Shown here: piece after piece, positions 47,542 to 56,011 of the stretch | How the letters are laid out: each line of letters starts with the position of its first letter | Position numbering within the stretch: position 1 is the first letter of the stretch | Assembly (NCBI RefSeq): GCF_003633775.1 | Contig: NZ_RBIN01000007.1 | Span: 186,001-250,000, forward strand | Origin: Kushneria sinocarnis | Lineage (GTDB): Bacteria; Pseudomonadota; Gammaproteobacteria; Pseudomonadales; Halomonadaceae | Length of the DNA stretch: 64,000 nucleotides | Direction of reading: 5' to 3' | Notes under the pieces: model-generated | Told to the model about the DNA's origin: nothing | Database searches by the model: none | Seen by the model: the letters and a program-made list of their open reading frames with translations, nothing else | Position numbers and translations under genes: made by a program

Positions 47542-48432
47542 ATGGCGCACTCGCCATTCGAGACTCGTCTGGCCGATAATCGTCTCGGCGCACTGATCTG
47601 GGGGCGCGAAGACGCCCCGCAAACCTGGCTTGCACTGCACGGCTGGCTGGATAACGCGGCGAGCTTCAGCTGGCTGGCACCCCGGCTGGCAGAGGCGCTG
47701 GATATCAGGATCGTGGCCATCGACTTTGCCGGCCACGGCCACTCCGAGTGGCTGCCGCAGGGCACCGATTATCCGCTCTGGGGCTATGTCCATGATGTAC
47801 TGGACGCCCTGGATGCCCTGTCGATCGAGCGCGCCACGCTGCTGGCGCATTCGCTGGGCGCCTGTGTGACCTGTCTGCTGGCGGCTGCCATGCCCGAACG
47901 GCTGGAGCGGGCCTATCTGATCGATGGTATCGGCATGCTGACGACGCCGGTGGCGAACACGGCGCACCAGTTGCGCCACGGTATTCTGGGCGTCCGGCGT
48001 GCGGGGTCGATGCCGCCGAGCTATGCAACCCTCGAGGCCGCGGCCCGGGCCCGCGTTGCCGGGGCCGTGACACCGCTGTCGCTCGAGGGCGCCGAGGTGC
48101 TGGTTCGTCGCAACCTGCATGATGAGGGAGGAAGCTACAGCTTTCGTACCGATCCCCGCCTGCTGAGGCCGTCGCAGGTCCGGCTGACCCCCGAACAGGA
48201 CGCCGCGCTGCTGGAGTCGATCGAGACACCGCTGGAGCTGTTTCAGGCCGAGGAGGGCATCATCGGCGGTCAGCTCGACCCCAAGAATGTGCGCGCCCGC
48301 ATGCCGACGCTGCGCACCCATCCGGTGCCCGGCGGACACCATCTCCATCTCGAGAAGGCGTATGTCGACGGGCTGGCGCAGTCGATCATTGCGGTGGCCG
48401 GTGATCCGCAGCGCGCACCGGGCCGCGGCTGA
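47542..48432 (+). CDS. Alpha/beta-fold hydrolase
   Basis: A 296-residue hydrolase with the oxyanion H-G-W-L-D-N near residue 34, the nucleophile elbow A-H-S-L-G-A near 110 (Ser of the triad) and the late G-G-H-H-L-H with the catalytic His near 273. It belongs to the general alpha/beta hydrolase 1 group; esterase or thioesterase activity is likely but the substrate is unknown. GGAGAG precedes the ATG. It is divergent from the small-peptide/AEC unit and converges on smrB, with only three bases between stops. Confidence 0.85.
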   Translation: MAHSPFETRLADNRLGALIWGREDAPQTWLALHGWLDNAASFSWLAPRLAEALDIRIVAIDFAGHGHSEWLPQGTDYPLWGYVHDVLDALDALSIERATLLAHSLGACVTCLLAAAMPERLERAYLIDGIGMLTTPVANTAHQLRHGILGVRRAGSMPPSYATLEAAARARVAGAVTPLSLEGAEVLVRRNLHDEGGSYSFRTDPRLLRPSQVRLTPEQDAALLESIETPLELFQAEEGIIGGQLDPKNVRARMPTLRTHPVPGGHHLHLEKAYVDGLAQSIIAVAGDPQRAPGRG

Positions 48433-48435
48433 GCC

Positions 48436-49008
48436 TCATGCCCGGTCGCGCTGGCGCCTGAGCAGCACATAGACGGCGCCGGTGCCGCCATCGGCATCCC
48501 GTGCCGAACAGAAGGCCAGCACCTCGGGCAGCTCGCGCAGCCAGGCATTGAGATGGCTCTTGATGACCGGGTAGCGCGAGACGCCCGACCAGGCCTTGCC
48601 ATGCACGATCAGTACGCAGCGCGCCTGCTCGTGGCGCATGTCCTGCATGAAGTGCTCGAACTCCAGCCGGGCCTGATCCAGATCGTAACCGTGCAGATCA
48701 AGTCCGGCCTGCCAGGCAATTTCACCGCGCCGGAGTCTGGCAAGCGTGCGCTCGGGCAGATCGGCCAGCGCAAAGCTCAAGGACTGGGAGGGCGCGACCG
48801 GTTCGACCCGGCCATCCGAGGTACGACTGGTCAGGGACGCGCTGTCGGACTGGGTGGCCGCTTCCCGGCGTGCCCTGACCGTGCTGCGATCGGGGCCGCT
48901 GCGGCGGCCGGTGTCGGCGCGATCATGCTGCATCCGCTGAACCCGGCTGTTGCGCAGGGCTTCGCGGAACTGGGCAAGTTCCTCCCGGTCGATCGAGCGA
49001 CGTGTCAT
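48436..49008 (-). CDS. smrB: Smr-domain endonuclease-like protein (SmrB type)
   Basis: A 190-residue protein with a basic, disordered N-terminal half and a C-terminal Smr domain: L-D-L-H-G-Y-D near residue 103 and V-L-I-V-H-G-K near 133, then L-P-E-V-L-A-F-C-S-A. SmrB in E. coli cuts mRNA at collided ribosomes. The D-L-H-G and H-G-K motifs are kept. It is divergent from prmB, an arrangement conserved in many gammaproteobacteria, which supports the SmrB name. Confidence 0.87.
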   Translation of the reverse strand: MTRRSIDREELAQFREALRNSRVQRMQHDRADTGRRSGPDRSTVRARREAATQSDSASLTSRTSDGRVEPVAPSQSLSFALADLPERTLARLRRGEIAWQAGLDLHGYDLDQARLEFEHFMQDMRHEQARCVLIVHGKAWSGVSRYPVIKSHLNAWLRELPEVLAFCSARDADGGTGAVYVLLRRQRDRA

Positions 49009-49271
49009 GGGTCTCTCCGTGGGTGGTCGCCAGGGAATGGTGCCTGCACCTGCATGGGTGATGAACCGCTGGACGGCGCAGCAGGCCGGACGGCCGCTCG
49101 GATGCCGTGATCGACACCGGCCGGGGCATGCGGGGTATCACTGAAGGTGCATTATAATGATCACGATACCGTCATGCAGGCCCCGATTGGCAGCGTGACT
49201 GTCATCACCGCGCACGGGCGGGTACACTGCCGCCACCAACCCTGACCTGCCATCGTCCGATCGGAGCCTTC

Positions 49272-50231
49272 GTGTCTGACTCTGCCCGTTCAACGCCGGA
49301 TATTCTCGAACTGCCCGACGCTACCCTGACCGGGGAGCTGATCACGCTGCGCGACTGGCTGCGCTGGTGCCAGAGCACCTTCCTGGCGCACCGGCTGCAT
49401 TTCGGCCACGGCACCGACAGTGCCTGGGATGAGGCGGTAGCGCTGGTGCTGGGCGCGCTGGGGCTGCCGCGGGATGTTGATCCGGTCGTGCTGGACGCTC
49501 GCCTCCTGAGCGTCGAGCGTCAGCGCATCATCGAGCTGACCCGCGAGCGGATCAACACTCGGCGCCCGCTGCCCTATCTGCTGGGCGAGGCCTTCTTTGC
49601 CGGCATCCCCTTCGATGTTGATGACAGTGTACTGATTCCGCGCTCACCGCTGGCCGAACTGGTCGAAACCGGCTTCGCCCAGTGGTTCCCCGAGCGCGAT
49701 CCCGCGCATGTGCTCGATCTGTGTGCCGGTTCGGGCTGTATCGGTATCGCGGCGGCGCTGATGATGCCGAGCAGTGAAGTGCTGCTCGGGGAAGTGAGCC
49801 CCGAAGCGCTGAAGGTCGCCAAGCGCAACATTGCCCGTCACGAGGTCGGCGCCCGGGTGCGTGCGGTGCACTCCGACCTGTTCGAGGGAGTCAGCGGGCA
49901 GCGGTTCGACCTGATCGTTTCCAATCCGCCCTACGTCGATCGGCGTGATCTGGCCGGCATGCCGGCGGAGTTTCAGCACGAGCCGACCCTGGCGCTGGAA
50001 GCGGGCGAAGACGGTCTGGCCATTGTGCGGCGGATACTGCGCGAGGCGCGCAGCTGTCTGACCGACGACGGTGTGCTGATCGTCGAGGTAGGCAATTCCG
50101 AGCGTCATGTCATCGAGGCCTGGCCGGAGGTGCCGTTTGTCTGGCTCGAGTTCGAGCGCGGCGGTCATGGCGTGTTTGCCCTGACCGCGGCCGATCTGCA
50201 AGCCTTCGCCGAGCACTTTGCGGCGGCCTGA
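49272..50231 (+). CDS. prmB: Ribosomal protein uL3 glutamine N5-methyltransferase
   Basis: A 319-residue SAM-dependent methyltransferase that modifies a Gln of ribosomal protein L3. SAM motif I reads L-D-L-C-A-G-S-G-C-I-G near residue 155 and the substrate-Gln motif N-P-P-Y-V-D is near 218; a PrmB-type N-terminal helical domain with the L-L-G-E-A-F-F-A-G segment precedes them. It starts with GTG after GGAG. It lies 80 bp upstream of aroC on the same strand. Confidence 0.93.
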   Translation: MSDSARSTPDILELPDATLTGELITLRDWLRWCQSTFLAHRLHFGHGTDSAWDEAVALVLGALGLPRDVDPVVLDARLLSVERQRIIELTRERINTRRPLPYLLGEAFFAGIPFDVDDSVLIPRSPLAELVETGFAQWFPERDPAHVLDLCAGSGCIGIAAALMMPSSEVLLGEVSPEALKVAKRNIARHEVGARVRAVHSDLFEGVSGQRFDLIVSNPPYVDRRDLAGMPAEFQHEPTLALEAGEDGLAIVRRILREARSCLTDDGVLIVEVGNSERHVIEAWPEVPFVWLEFERGGHGVFALTAADLQAFAEHFAAA

Positions 50232-50311
50232 GCATCCGTTCGTTTACATCATGATCCATCGTTCCGGGCAGGTAATCGGCTGCCCGGACGCTGTTTGCAG
50301 GAAGCGCCCTC

Positions 50312-51412
50312 ATGTCCGGAAATACCTTCGGCAAACTGTTCACGGTGACCACCTTCGGCGAGAGCCATGGTCCGGCGCTGGGTGCCATCATCGATGGCTG
50401 CCCGCCCGGTCTGGCACTCGACGAGACGGATCTGCAGCATGATCTCGACCGGCGTCGTCCCGGCAGTTCGCGCCATACCACCCAGCGGCGTGAAGCCGAC
50501 GAGGTACGCATTCTCTCCGGGGTGTTCGAGGGCGTGACCACCGGAACGCCGATCGGGCTGATGATCGAGAATACCGATCAGCGTTCGAAGGACTATTCGA
50601 AGATCAAGGACCAGTTCCGTCCGGCCCATGCCGATTACACCTACCATCACAAGTATGGGCGTCGGGATTACCGCGGCGGGGGCCGTTCCAGTGCGCGGGA
50701 AACCGCCATGCGGGTGGCGGCCGGGGCCATCGCCCGCAAGTGGCTGGCAGCACAAGGCGTGACGGTCCGGGGATACATGAGCCAGCTCGGGCCGATCGAG
50801 CTGGAGTTTCGCAGCTGGGACGCGGTCGAACAGAATCCCTTCTTCTGCGCCGATCCCGGCCGGGTCCCCGAGCTCGAGACCTTCATGGATCAGCTGCGAC
50901 GCGATCAGGATAGTGTCGGCGCCCGTATCAGCGTCGTGGCTGAAGGGTTGCCGCCGGGGCTGGGGGAGCCGGTATTCGATCGTCTTGATGCCGAGCTGGC
51001 CGGCGCCTTGATGGGGATCAATGCCGTCAAGGGAGTGGAAATCGGCGCCGGCTTCAAGAGCATCGCCCAGCGCGGCAGCGAACATCGCGATGAAATGACC
51101 CCGGAAGGCTTTCTCTCCAACAATGCCGGTGGGGTGCTGGGCGGAATCTCCACCGGTCAGCCGCTGGTCGCCCATCTGGCGCTCAAGCCGACATCGAGCA
51201 TCACCACGCCCGGACAGTCGATCGACATCCACGGCGAGCCGGTGGAGGTGGTGACCCGGGGGCGTCATGACCCCTGCGTGGGCATTCGCGCCACGCCGAT
51301 CGCCGAGGCGATGATGGCGCTGACGCTGATGGATCACTGGCTGCGCCATCGTGGTCAGAATGGCGATGTCAGCGTGGAGGCTCCGCGGCTGGGCCAGCGC
51401 GACGGCGGCTGA
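50312..51412 (+). CDS. aroC: Chorismate synthase
   Basis: A 366-residue FMN-dependent enzyme that makes chorismate from EPSP, the last step of the shikimate pathway. It starts M-S-G-N-T-F-G and carries the family signatures G-E-S-H-G near residue 16, [10 protein letters not shown] near 125, and the late R-H-D-P-C-V-G-I-R near 330. The length is typical (about 360). It forms a likely two-gene unit with prmB and converges on the unknown membrane protein gene, with a GC-rich inverted repeat near 51440-51470. Confidence 0.96.
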   Translation: MSGNTFGKLFTVTTFGESHGPALGAIIDGCPPGLALDETDLQHDLDRRRPGSSRHTTQRREADEVRILSGVFEGVTTGTPIGLMIENTDQRSKDYSKIKDQFRPAHADYTYHHKYGRRDYRGGGRSSARETAMRVAAGAIARKWLAAQGVTVRGYMSQLGPIELEFRSWDAVEQNPFFCADPGRVPELETFMDQLRRDQDSVGARISVVAEGLPPGLGEPVFDRLDAELAGALMGINAVKGVEIGAGFKSIAQRGSEHRDEMTPEGFLSNNAGGVLGGISTGQPLVAHLALKPTSSITTPGQSIDIHGEPVEVVTRGRHDPCVGIRATPIAEAMMALTLMDHWLRHRGQNGDVSVEAPRLGQRDGG

Positions 51413-51479
51413 GTCAGCGGCAAACCGGGGCGGCCGAAAGTAATGCGCCGGCCCGGCGGCCGGCGGGCAGCTTCGGCTT

Positions 51480-52730
51480 TCACTGCTCACTCTCCTGATT
51501 CTGCTCGGTCAGTGCCGAGTGACTCAGTTCGTGTCGCCGGCGCTGGCGATAGCCGTAGGTAGCGCGCCGGACCGTTTCATCGCTCTCCAGCCCGGCTCCC
51601 AGCGCGCCGGCCACGGTGGCCACCGAAGTCACCAGCCAGGCCAGGGTGGCATACTGCATGGGGCCGATCGGATGACCCAGGGTGGTGTGCAGCAGGTCGG
51701 TCGGTACGAACAGGGTCACGGCCAGGGCAAACAGCAGCAGCAGCACGGCGTAATAGAGCAGCACGGCAGTGCCCAGCGTGATCACGGTGGTGGCGTTATA
51801 GAGCTGTACCAGCAGCGGTCGCGCCTTGTTGCGTGAGCCTTCCCACAGTCCGTGCGCCAGGATGATCCAGACAATCATGGCGATCATGGCGGCCAGCATT
51901 ACCAGCACATGCCGCCAGATGCCGTAGGCATCGGCCAGTCGCCACATGGTGGGAAATATCAGGCCGTAGGCGCCGGTGGCAAAGGCGACGGCAACGATGT
52001 TGCGAAATGCCGGAAAGATGGTCCAGGGGCGATTGGCTCGGACCATCCCGGAGAGCAGGCGCAGATGGCCGAACAGGTTGCGTTTGCTGACGAAGCGCAC
52101 ATCGATCTCGTTGCGTTCATCGGTCGGCCGGGTGCGGTGAATGGGGGAGAGGCATTCGGAGAGGCGCCTGCCCATCAGCTGACGCGCGCCGCTGCCGCGC
52201 AGCCGGGACGGGGCGTCGGTTTCCTGCACCTGTTCGTTCTGCTGCTCGCGCTCCCGGTCGGAACTGCCGTGATGCATTTCGCTGACCAGCTGCAGGATCG
52301 CTTCACGCAGCCGGCGCAGCATGGGCACACTGCCCAGCGCCGGCAGGGAGATCAGCGCAACACCGTCGGTCACGCTGACATCGGCGACCACCACGTGCCG
52401 GCGGGTAACAATGGGCAGATCCGTCAGGCAGATGGCGTAGTCCCACTGCTGACAGCCATGATAGTGGCGCACCTCGCCGAGGATGGCCGAGGTGTCGTCG
52501 GCGGAGCCGGTCAGCGGGTCGGTGACCATCTGCAGCTCCCACTGATAGTGATCATCGAGATGGCGGGTGAGCAGATCGGGCAGCTCATGACAGAGCTGTT
52601 CGGCGATGACCTGGGGCAGTTCCGGCGCGGCCACCAGTCCTACCACCCGCCTGTCGCGGTCGGTAGCGTCGGTGCTGGCAGGGGAAATCTCCTGCGAATG
52701 GTCTGCGGCGGGTTCGTCGCAGCTCGTCAT
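51480..52730 (-). CDS. Membrane protein of unknown function with a soluble N-terminal domain
   Basis: A 416-residue protein that I do not recognise with confidence. The N-terminal part (about 1-160) is soluble with an alternating pattern (V-G-L-V-A-A-P-E-L-P near residue 30, Y-A-I-C-L-T-D-L-P near 100). A charged linker (160-225) follows, and then four to five membrane segments at about 240-395. The N-terminal part resembles a Rossmann-like or nucleotide-binding fold only loosely. The ATG has AGGAGA upstream. It is divergent from cysE with about 210 bp between, and nothing in the context hints at function. Confidence 0.75.
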   Translation of the reverse strand: MTSCDEPAADHSQEISPASTDATDRDRRVVGLVAAPELPQVIAEQLCHELPDLLTRHLDDHYQWELQMVTDPLTGSADDTSAILGEVRHYHGCQQWDYAICLTDLPIVTRRHVVVADVSVTDGVALISLPALGSVPMLRRLREAILQLVSEMHHGSSDREREQQNEQVQETDAPSRLRGSGARQLMGRRLSECLSPIHRTRPTDERNEIDVRFVSKRNLFGHLRLLSGMVRANRPWTIFPAFRNIVAVAFATGAYGLIFPTMWRLADAYGIWRHVLVMLAAMIAMIVWIILAHGLWEGSRNKARPLLVQLYNATTVITLGTAVLLYYAVLLLLFALAVTLFVPTDLLHTTLGHPIGPMQYATLAWLVTSVATVAGALGAGLESDETVRRATYGYRQRRRHELSHSALTEQNQESEQ

Positions 52731-52942
52731 GAGCGGCTCTCCTGTGCTTCGCTGGCTATTGAAGGTGGGACACCTGGCGATGTCCGTCCACGGTGCTCCA
52801 TGATGGTAGCAGGCGTTCGCCGGGTCAGCTGTTCGTTGCCGCCGGGCGTGCACTGGATGACGGTATCAACCAGACTATCGACAATGATTGCGGACCGGGA
52901 ACGGTCTGCCGGAATGATGCAGCCCTCACCGGGAGAACAGGG

Positions 52943-53782
52943 ATGACGCAACGCATGGATCATGTCTTCACGCGGCTGCGCAGCGAGGCGCGTACCACCA
53001 TGAGTGCGGAGCCGCTGCTGAGAGCCTTCATTACCGCGCGAATCAGCGCCCACGAGGATCTGGCCGGCTGCCTGACGGCCATCCTGTCGCGCCGCCTGGC
53101 GGATGACGACCTGCCCCGGGAGGCGCTGGAGAGCCTGTTTGCCCAGTGTTTCGAGCAGGATGAGCGGCTGGCCGATCATGCCGCCAGCGATGTGCTGGCC
53201 GTGCTCGAGCGTGACGCTGCCGCCGAGGATGCCCTGAGCGTGGTGCTTTATCAGAAGGGCTTTCAGGCCCTGGAGAGTCACCGGCTGGCGCACCATCTGC
53301 ATGAGCGGGGCCGAACCGGCATGGCACTGATGCTGCAGAGTCGCAGTGCCGAGGTGTTCGGGGTCGACATCCATCCGGCCTGTCCGATCGGCGAGAGCGT
53401 GATGTTCGATCACGCCACCGGCATCGTGATCGGTGAGACGGCCACCATCGGCGATAACGTCTCCATCCTGCAGGGGGTGACCCTGGGCGGGACCGGCAAG
53501 GAGAGCGGCCAGCGGCATCCGCAGGTGCGCAGCGGCGTGCTGATCGGCGCCGGGGCCATCGTGCTCGGCAACATCGAGATCGGCTGGGGGGCGCAGATCG
53601 GCGCCGGCAGTGTCGTGCTCGATGCCGTGGAGCCGCACACCACCGTGGTTGGCGTGCCGGCGCGGCCGGCGGGCCGCCCCTGCTGCCCGAGTCCCTCGGT
53701 CACCATGGAGCACGGCGCCTTCGAGCGCGAGCAGTATGGTGCCACCCCGTCGAATGCGCCGGCGCGTCATACCGGTGACTGA
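52943..53782 (+). CDS. cysE: Serine O-acetyltransferase
   Basis: A 279-residue left-handed beta-helix acetyltransferase that makes O-acetylserine, the carbon precursor for cysteine. The N-terminal helical hexamerisation domain has Y-Q-K-G-F-Q-A-L-E near residue 105. The hexapeptide-repeat domain carries the active-site stretch G-V-D-I-H-P-A near 138 and D-H-A-T-G-I-V-I-G-E-T. The length matches E. coli CysE (273). With cysJI in the same window it completes sulfide fixation up to cysteine synthase, which is not here. The start codon was set at the conserved MDHVF region. Confidence 0.93.
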   Translation: MTQRMDHVFTRLRSEARTTMSAEPLLRAFITARISAHEDLAGCLTAILSRRLADDDLPREALESLFAQCFEQDERLADHAASDVLAVLERDAAAEDALSVVLYQKGFQALESHRLAHHLHERGRTGMALMLQSRSAEVFGVDIHPACPIGESVMFDHATGIVIGETATIGDNVSILQGVTLGGTGKESGQRHPQVRSGVLIGAGAIVLGNIEIGWGAQIGAGSVVLDAVEPHTTVVGVPARPAGRPCCPSPSVTMEHGAFEREQYGATPSNAPARHTGD

Positions 53783-53787
53783 CGATG

Positions 53788-53812
53788 CCGGGCCCCGCGA
53801 GCAGGGGCCTGG
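53788..53812. repeat. GC hairpin between cysE and tsx
   Basis: GGGCCCC and GGGGCC pair around GCGAGCA in the 50-bp gap between convergent genes. There is no T-run on either strand, so it is only a weak candidate terminator. Confidence 0.4.
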
Positions 53813-53834
53813 CCCGCTGGCCGACCGGCCAGCG

Positions 53835-54818
53835 CTAGAACTGCCAGCCCACGCCGAAATAGTACCCCCAGCCGGTGCTGCGCACGGTAAAGGGGCCCTC
53901 GCCGAAGTTCAGTTCGCTGCCGTCATTCCACTGTCCGCCGTTGTGGAAATAGCGCGCCACGGCAAGAAAGCGCAGGTGGGTAAAGGAGTAGACGAAAGCG
54001 TTGGTGGCCACGATCTCCTCGTTGGTCCGGGTCGGATCGTCGTCGCCCAGATCCGAGCCGAAGTCGTAGTTGGTAAAGCCGGAATAGAAGAGACTGGCTC
54101 CGTTGTCGAAGTCGGCAATCGGATAGCTGTATTCGAGCTGGGCGCGGTAGCCGTCCCAGCTGTGCTCGTTCTCGGCGCCGTAGTTTTCCCACTGGCGCGC
54201 GCCGTAGAAGTTGAACGAGACATCCACCGGCGTGCCGGTATCGATATCGGTACCGAGTCCGGCATAGAGCGTATTCTGGCGATTTTCGGTGTTGTGCCCC
54301 CAGTCGAAGATCCAGTTGAAGGCGAGATACCACTCGCTGATCGGCCCCAGCCCCAGATCCCGGCCGGTGAGTTTATTGAAGGAGAGACGCGGCTTGATTT
54401 CGGCGAATACCGGTGAGCCGTTGTCGAAGATGCCGCTGTCGGCGCGATTGCCGATGTCGAAGAACTTCGGCAGATCGATATAGCCGTAGAGATCCAGCGG
54501 CCCCTTGCGGCCGAAGAACTCGTACTCCAGATAGACATCATCGATCTGCTGCGGTCCGAAGCGTATGTTCTTGCTGCCGATGACGGTCAGGTTCTGGTTG
54601 TACCAGTCGGACAGATAGGCGCTCTGCGGCTCCTCACTGGTGATTTCATAGCTGGCGGTTTCACCCTGGGCGGCATCATCGGAGGCGCGCTGCTCGGCGG
54701 CCTGGGCGCTCACGCTGGTCAGGATCAGCAGGGTGGACAGGAGGTCACGGCAGTGGCCATGACACGGGGAGGACGGGACGCCGGCTTCGCAAAGCGCGGC
54801 GTGACGGGATACAGCCAT
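53835..54818 (-). CDS. tsx: Tsx-like nucleoside-specific outer-membrane channel
   Basis: A 327-residue beta-barrel of the Tsx family that passes nucleosides through the outer membrane. Matches to E. coli Tsx are clear: Y-L-S-D-W near residue 68, R-F-G-P-Q and Y-L-E-Y-E-F, G-L-G-T-D-I-D-T-G near 185, F-T-N-Y-D-F-G-S-D-L-G-D-D, and the end R-S-T-G-W-G-Y-Y. The last residue is Phe, the usual outer-membrane signal. The N-terminus is odd: 20 extra residues with three Cys precede a short hydrophobic run. AAGGAA supports this start, but a small upstream frame change is possible. Confidence 0.9.
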   Translation of the reverse strand: MAVSRHAALCEAGVPSSPCHGHCRDLLSTLLILTSVSAQAAEQRASDDAAQGETASYEITSEEPQSAYLSDWYNQNLTVIGSKNIRFGPQQIDDVYLEYEFFGRKGPLDLYGYIDLPKFFDIGNRADSGIFDNGSPVFAEIKPRLSFNKLTGRDLGLGPISEWYLAFNWIFDWGHNTENRQNTLYAGLGTDIDTGTPVDVSFNFYGARQWENYGAENEHSWDGYRAQLEYSYPIADFDNGASLFYSGFTNYDFGSDLGDDDPTRTNEEIVATNAFVYSFTHLRFLAVARYFHNGGQWNDGSELNFGEGPFTVRSTGWGYYFGVGWQF

Positions 54819-54900
54819 TGAAGGGATTCCTTGCGGTCTCTTGTGCTTGTTGTGTCGGGTCCGTGGTGTTGTTGGATGGACCCAGTCATCAGCTTCCCAC

Positions 54901-54915
54901 TGTCATTTGATGACA
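54901..54915. promoter_or_regulatory. 15-bp palindrome upstream of tsx
   Basis: TGTCATTTGATGACA has perfect six-base arms and a three-base centre, about 85 bp before the tsx start. It looks like a dimeric-regulator operator. Two further inverted repeats, GGGTCC/GGACCC (54855-54882) and GGCAC/GTGCC nearby, share the same 140-bp gap. Confidence 0.5.
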
Positions 54916-54958
54916 TCCCCGGCACAGACTTGCAACCCGTGCCAGCCGCCTGCCGCGT

Positions 54959-55843
54959 TCAGTCGGCCTGTTCGCGACGCGTCTGCTCCAGCACTTCCAG
55001 CATGGCGCGGGCAGCATTCGAAAGCGTCCGGCCGCGGTGATAGAGATAGCCCAGCGGACGTTCGATGGGGCGATGCCGAATCGGCAGGCAGTACAGCTCG
55101 TCATCGATCAGCGTCTCCGGCAGCACACTCCAGCCCAGCCCGATGCCGACCATCATCTTCAGTGTCTCCAGATAGTTGGTCGAGATGGAGACGTGAACGC
55201 GCAGCCCCTCCTGGGCGAAGGTTTCGGTCACGATGCCGCGGGTAAAGGTCAGCTCGCCGGGCAGCACTGCATTGAAATCGGAGAGCGCCGACAGCGGCAG
55301 CTCCTCGCAGGCGGCCAGCGGATGCTCACGGCTGCAGACAAAATAAAGCTGATCGACCCAGACCGGCACCGTGACCAGTTCCTGGCTGGGGGAGGGCGCC
55401 AGGGTCACCACGGCCAGTTCCAGTCCGCCATCGAGGACCTCCTGATAGGCCTGCTCGGAGTCGAGAAAGCGCAGATCCAGCCGTACCGCCGGATGATCGC
55501 GGGTAAAGGCCTTGAGCAGGGGCGGCAGCCGGTGCAGGCCGACATGATGGCTGGTGGCCAGCGACAGGCTACCGCCGATCTCGCCATGAAGGTTGGCCAG
55601 CGCCCGCTGGGTATCGTCGAACATCACCAGAATCTGGCGTGCCCGGGGCAGCAGGGTATGCCCGGCCTCGGTCAGGCCGATATGGCGGCCGATGCGGTCA
55701 AACAGACGGGCGCCGATCTGGCTCTCCAGGACCGCGACCCGCTTGCTGACGGCCGGCTGGGTGAGATGCAGCTGTTCGGCGGCCAGCGAGAAGGAGCCCT
55801 GTTCGGCGACGGCAAGAAAGGCGCGCAGACTCTGGGTGTCCAA
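54959..55843 (-). CDS. LysR-family regulator divergent from leuCDB
   Basis: A 294-residue LysR-type regulator: an N-terminal winged helix (L-R-A-F-L-A-V-A-E-Q-G-S-F, L-H-L-T-Q-P-A-V-S-K-R, residues about 4-58) and a periplasmic-binding-like effector domain from about 90. It starts with TTG after AAGGAA, so translation initiation may be kept low. It is divergent from leuC, and the same pair occurs in pseudomonads, so control of leuCDB is a fair inference. The co-inducer is not known (a leucine pathway intermediate is likely). Confidence 0.9.
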   Translation of the reverse strand: MDTQSLRAFLAVAEQGSFSLAAEQLHLTQPAVSKRVAVLESQIGARLFDRIGRHIGLTEAGHTLLPRARQILVMFDDTQRALANLHGEIGGSLSLATSHHVGLHRLPPLLKAFTRDHPAVRLDLRFLDSEQAYQEVLDGGLELAVVTLAPSPSQELVTVPVWVDQLYFVCSREHPLAACEELPLSALSDFNAVLPGELTFTRGIVTETFAQEGLRVHVSISTNYLETLKMMVGIGLGWSVLPETLIDDELYCLPIRHRPIERPLGYLYHRGRTLSNAARAMLEVLEQTRREQAD

Positions 55844-55865
55844 TCGTATTCCTTTCTGGAATGGA

Positions 55866-55910
55866 ATGAATAAAAAACATGAATTGCTTTTATGCCAGTG
55901 CACGACGTAG
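55866..55910 (+). promoter_or_regulatory. Possible leucine-rich leader peptide or LysR site before leuC
   Basis: A 14-codon frame M-N-K-K-H-E-L-L-L-C-Q-C-T-T and stop contains three consecutive Leu codons, TTG-CTT-TTA, all rare in this GC-rich genome. That is what a leucine attenuation leader looks like. The same bases hold ATAAAA-N12-TTTTAT (55870-55893), which fits a LysR binding site, so the low GC may simply reflect the promoter. The ribosome site is weak. Confidence 0.35.
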
Positions 55911-55925
55911 GGTGCAAGCAAGGAG

Positions 55926-55943
55926 GCCGGGCCTGACCCCCGG
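55926..55943 (+). repeat. Leader hairpin before leuC
   Basis: GCCGGG and CCCGGC pair around CCTGAC, 16 bases after the possible leader-peptide stop and about 70 bases before the leuC start. No T-run follows, so it is not a normal intrinsic terminator. Confidence 0.4.
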
Positions 55944-56011
55944 CAGGACCACAGTGCATGCGCGCCGAAATCACTGGCCAAGCGATTGCGGGCGCGCAGA
56001 GGAGAGATTTC

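Noticed and set aside
49141-49170. ATTATAAT between smrB and prmB, considered as a bidirectional promoter.
   Set aside because: It gives -10 boxes in both directions, but no -35 fits on either side, and the distance to prmB is more than 100 bp, so I did not list it as a promoter.
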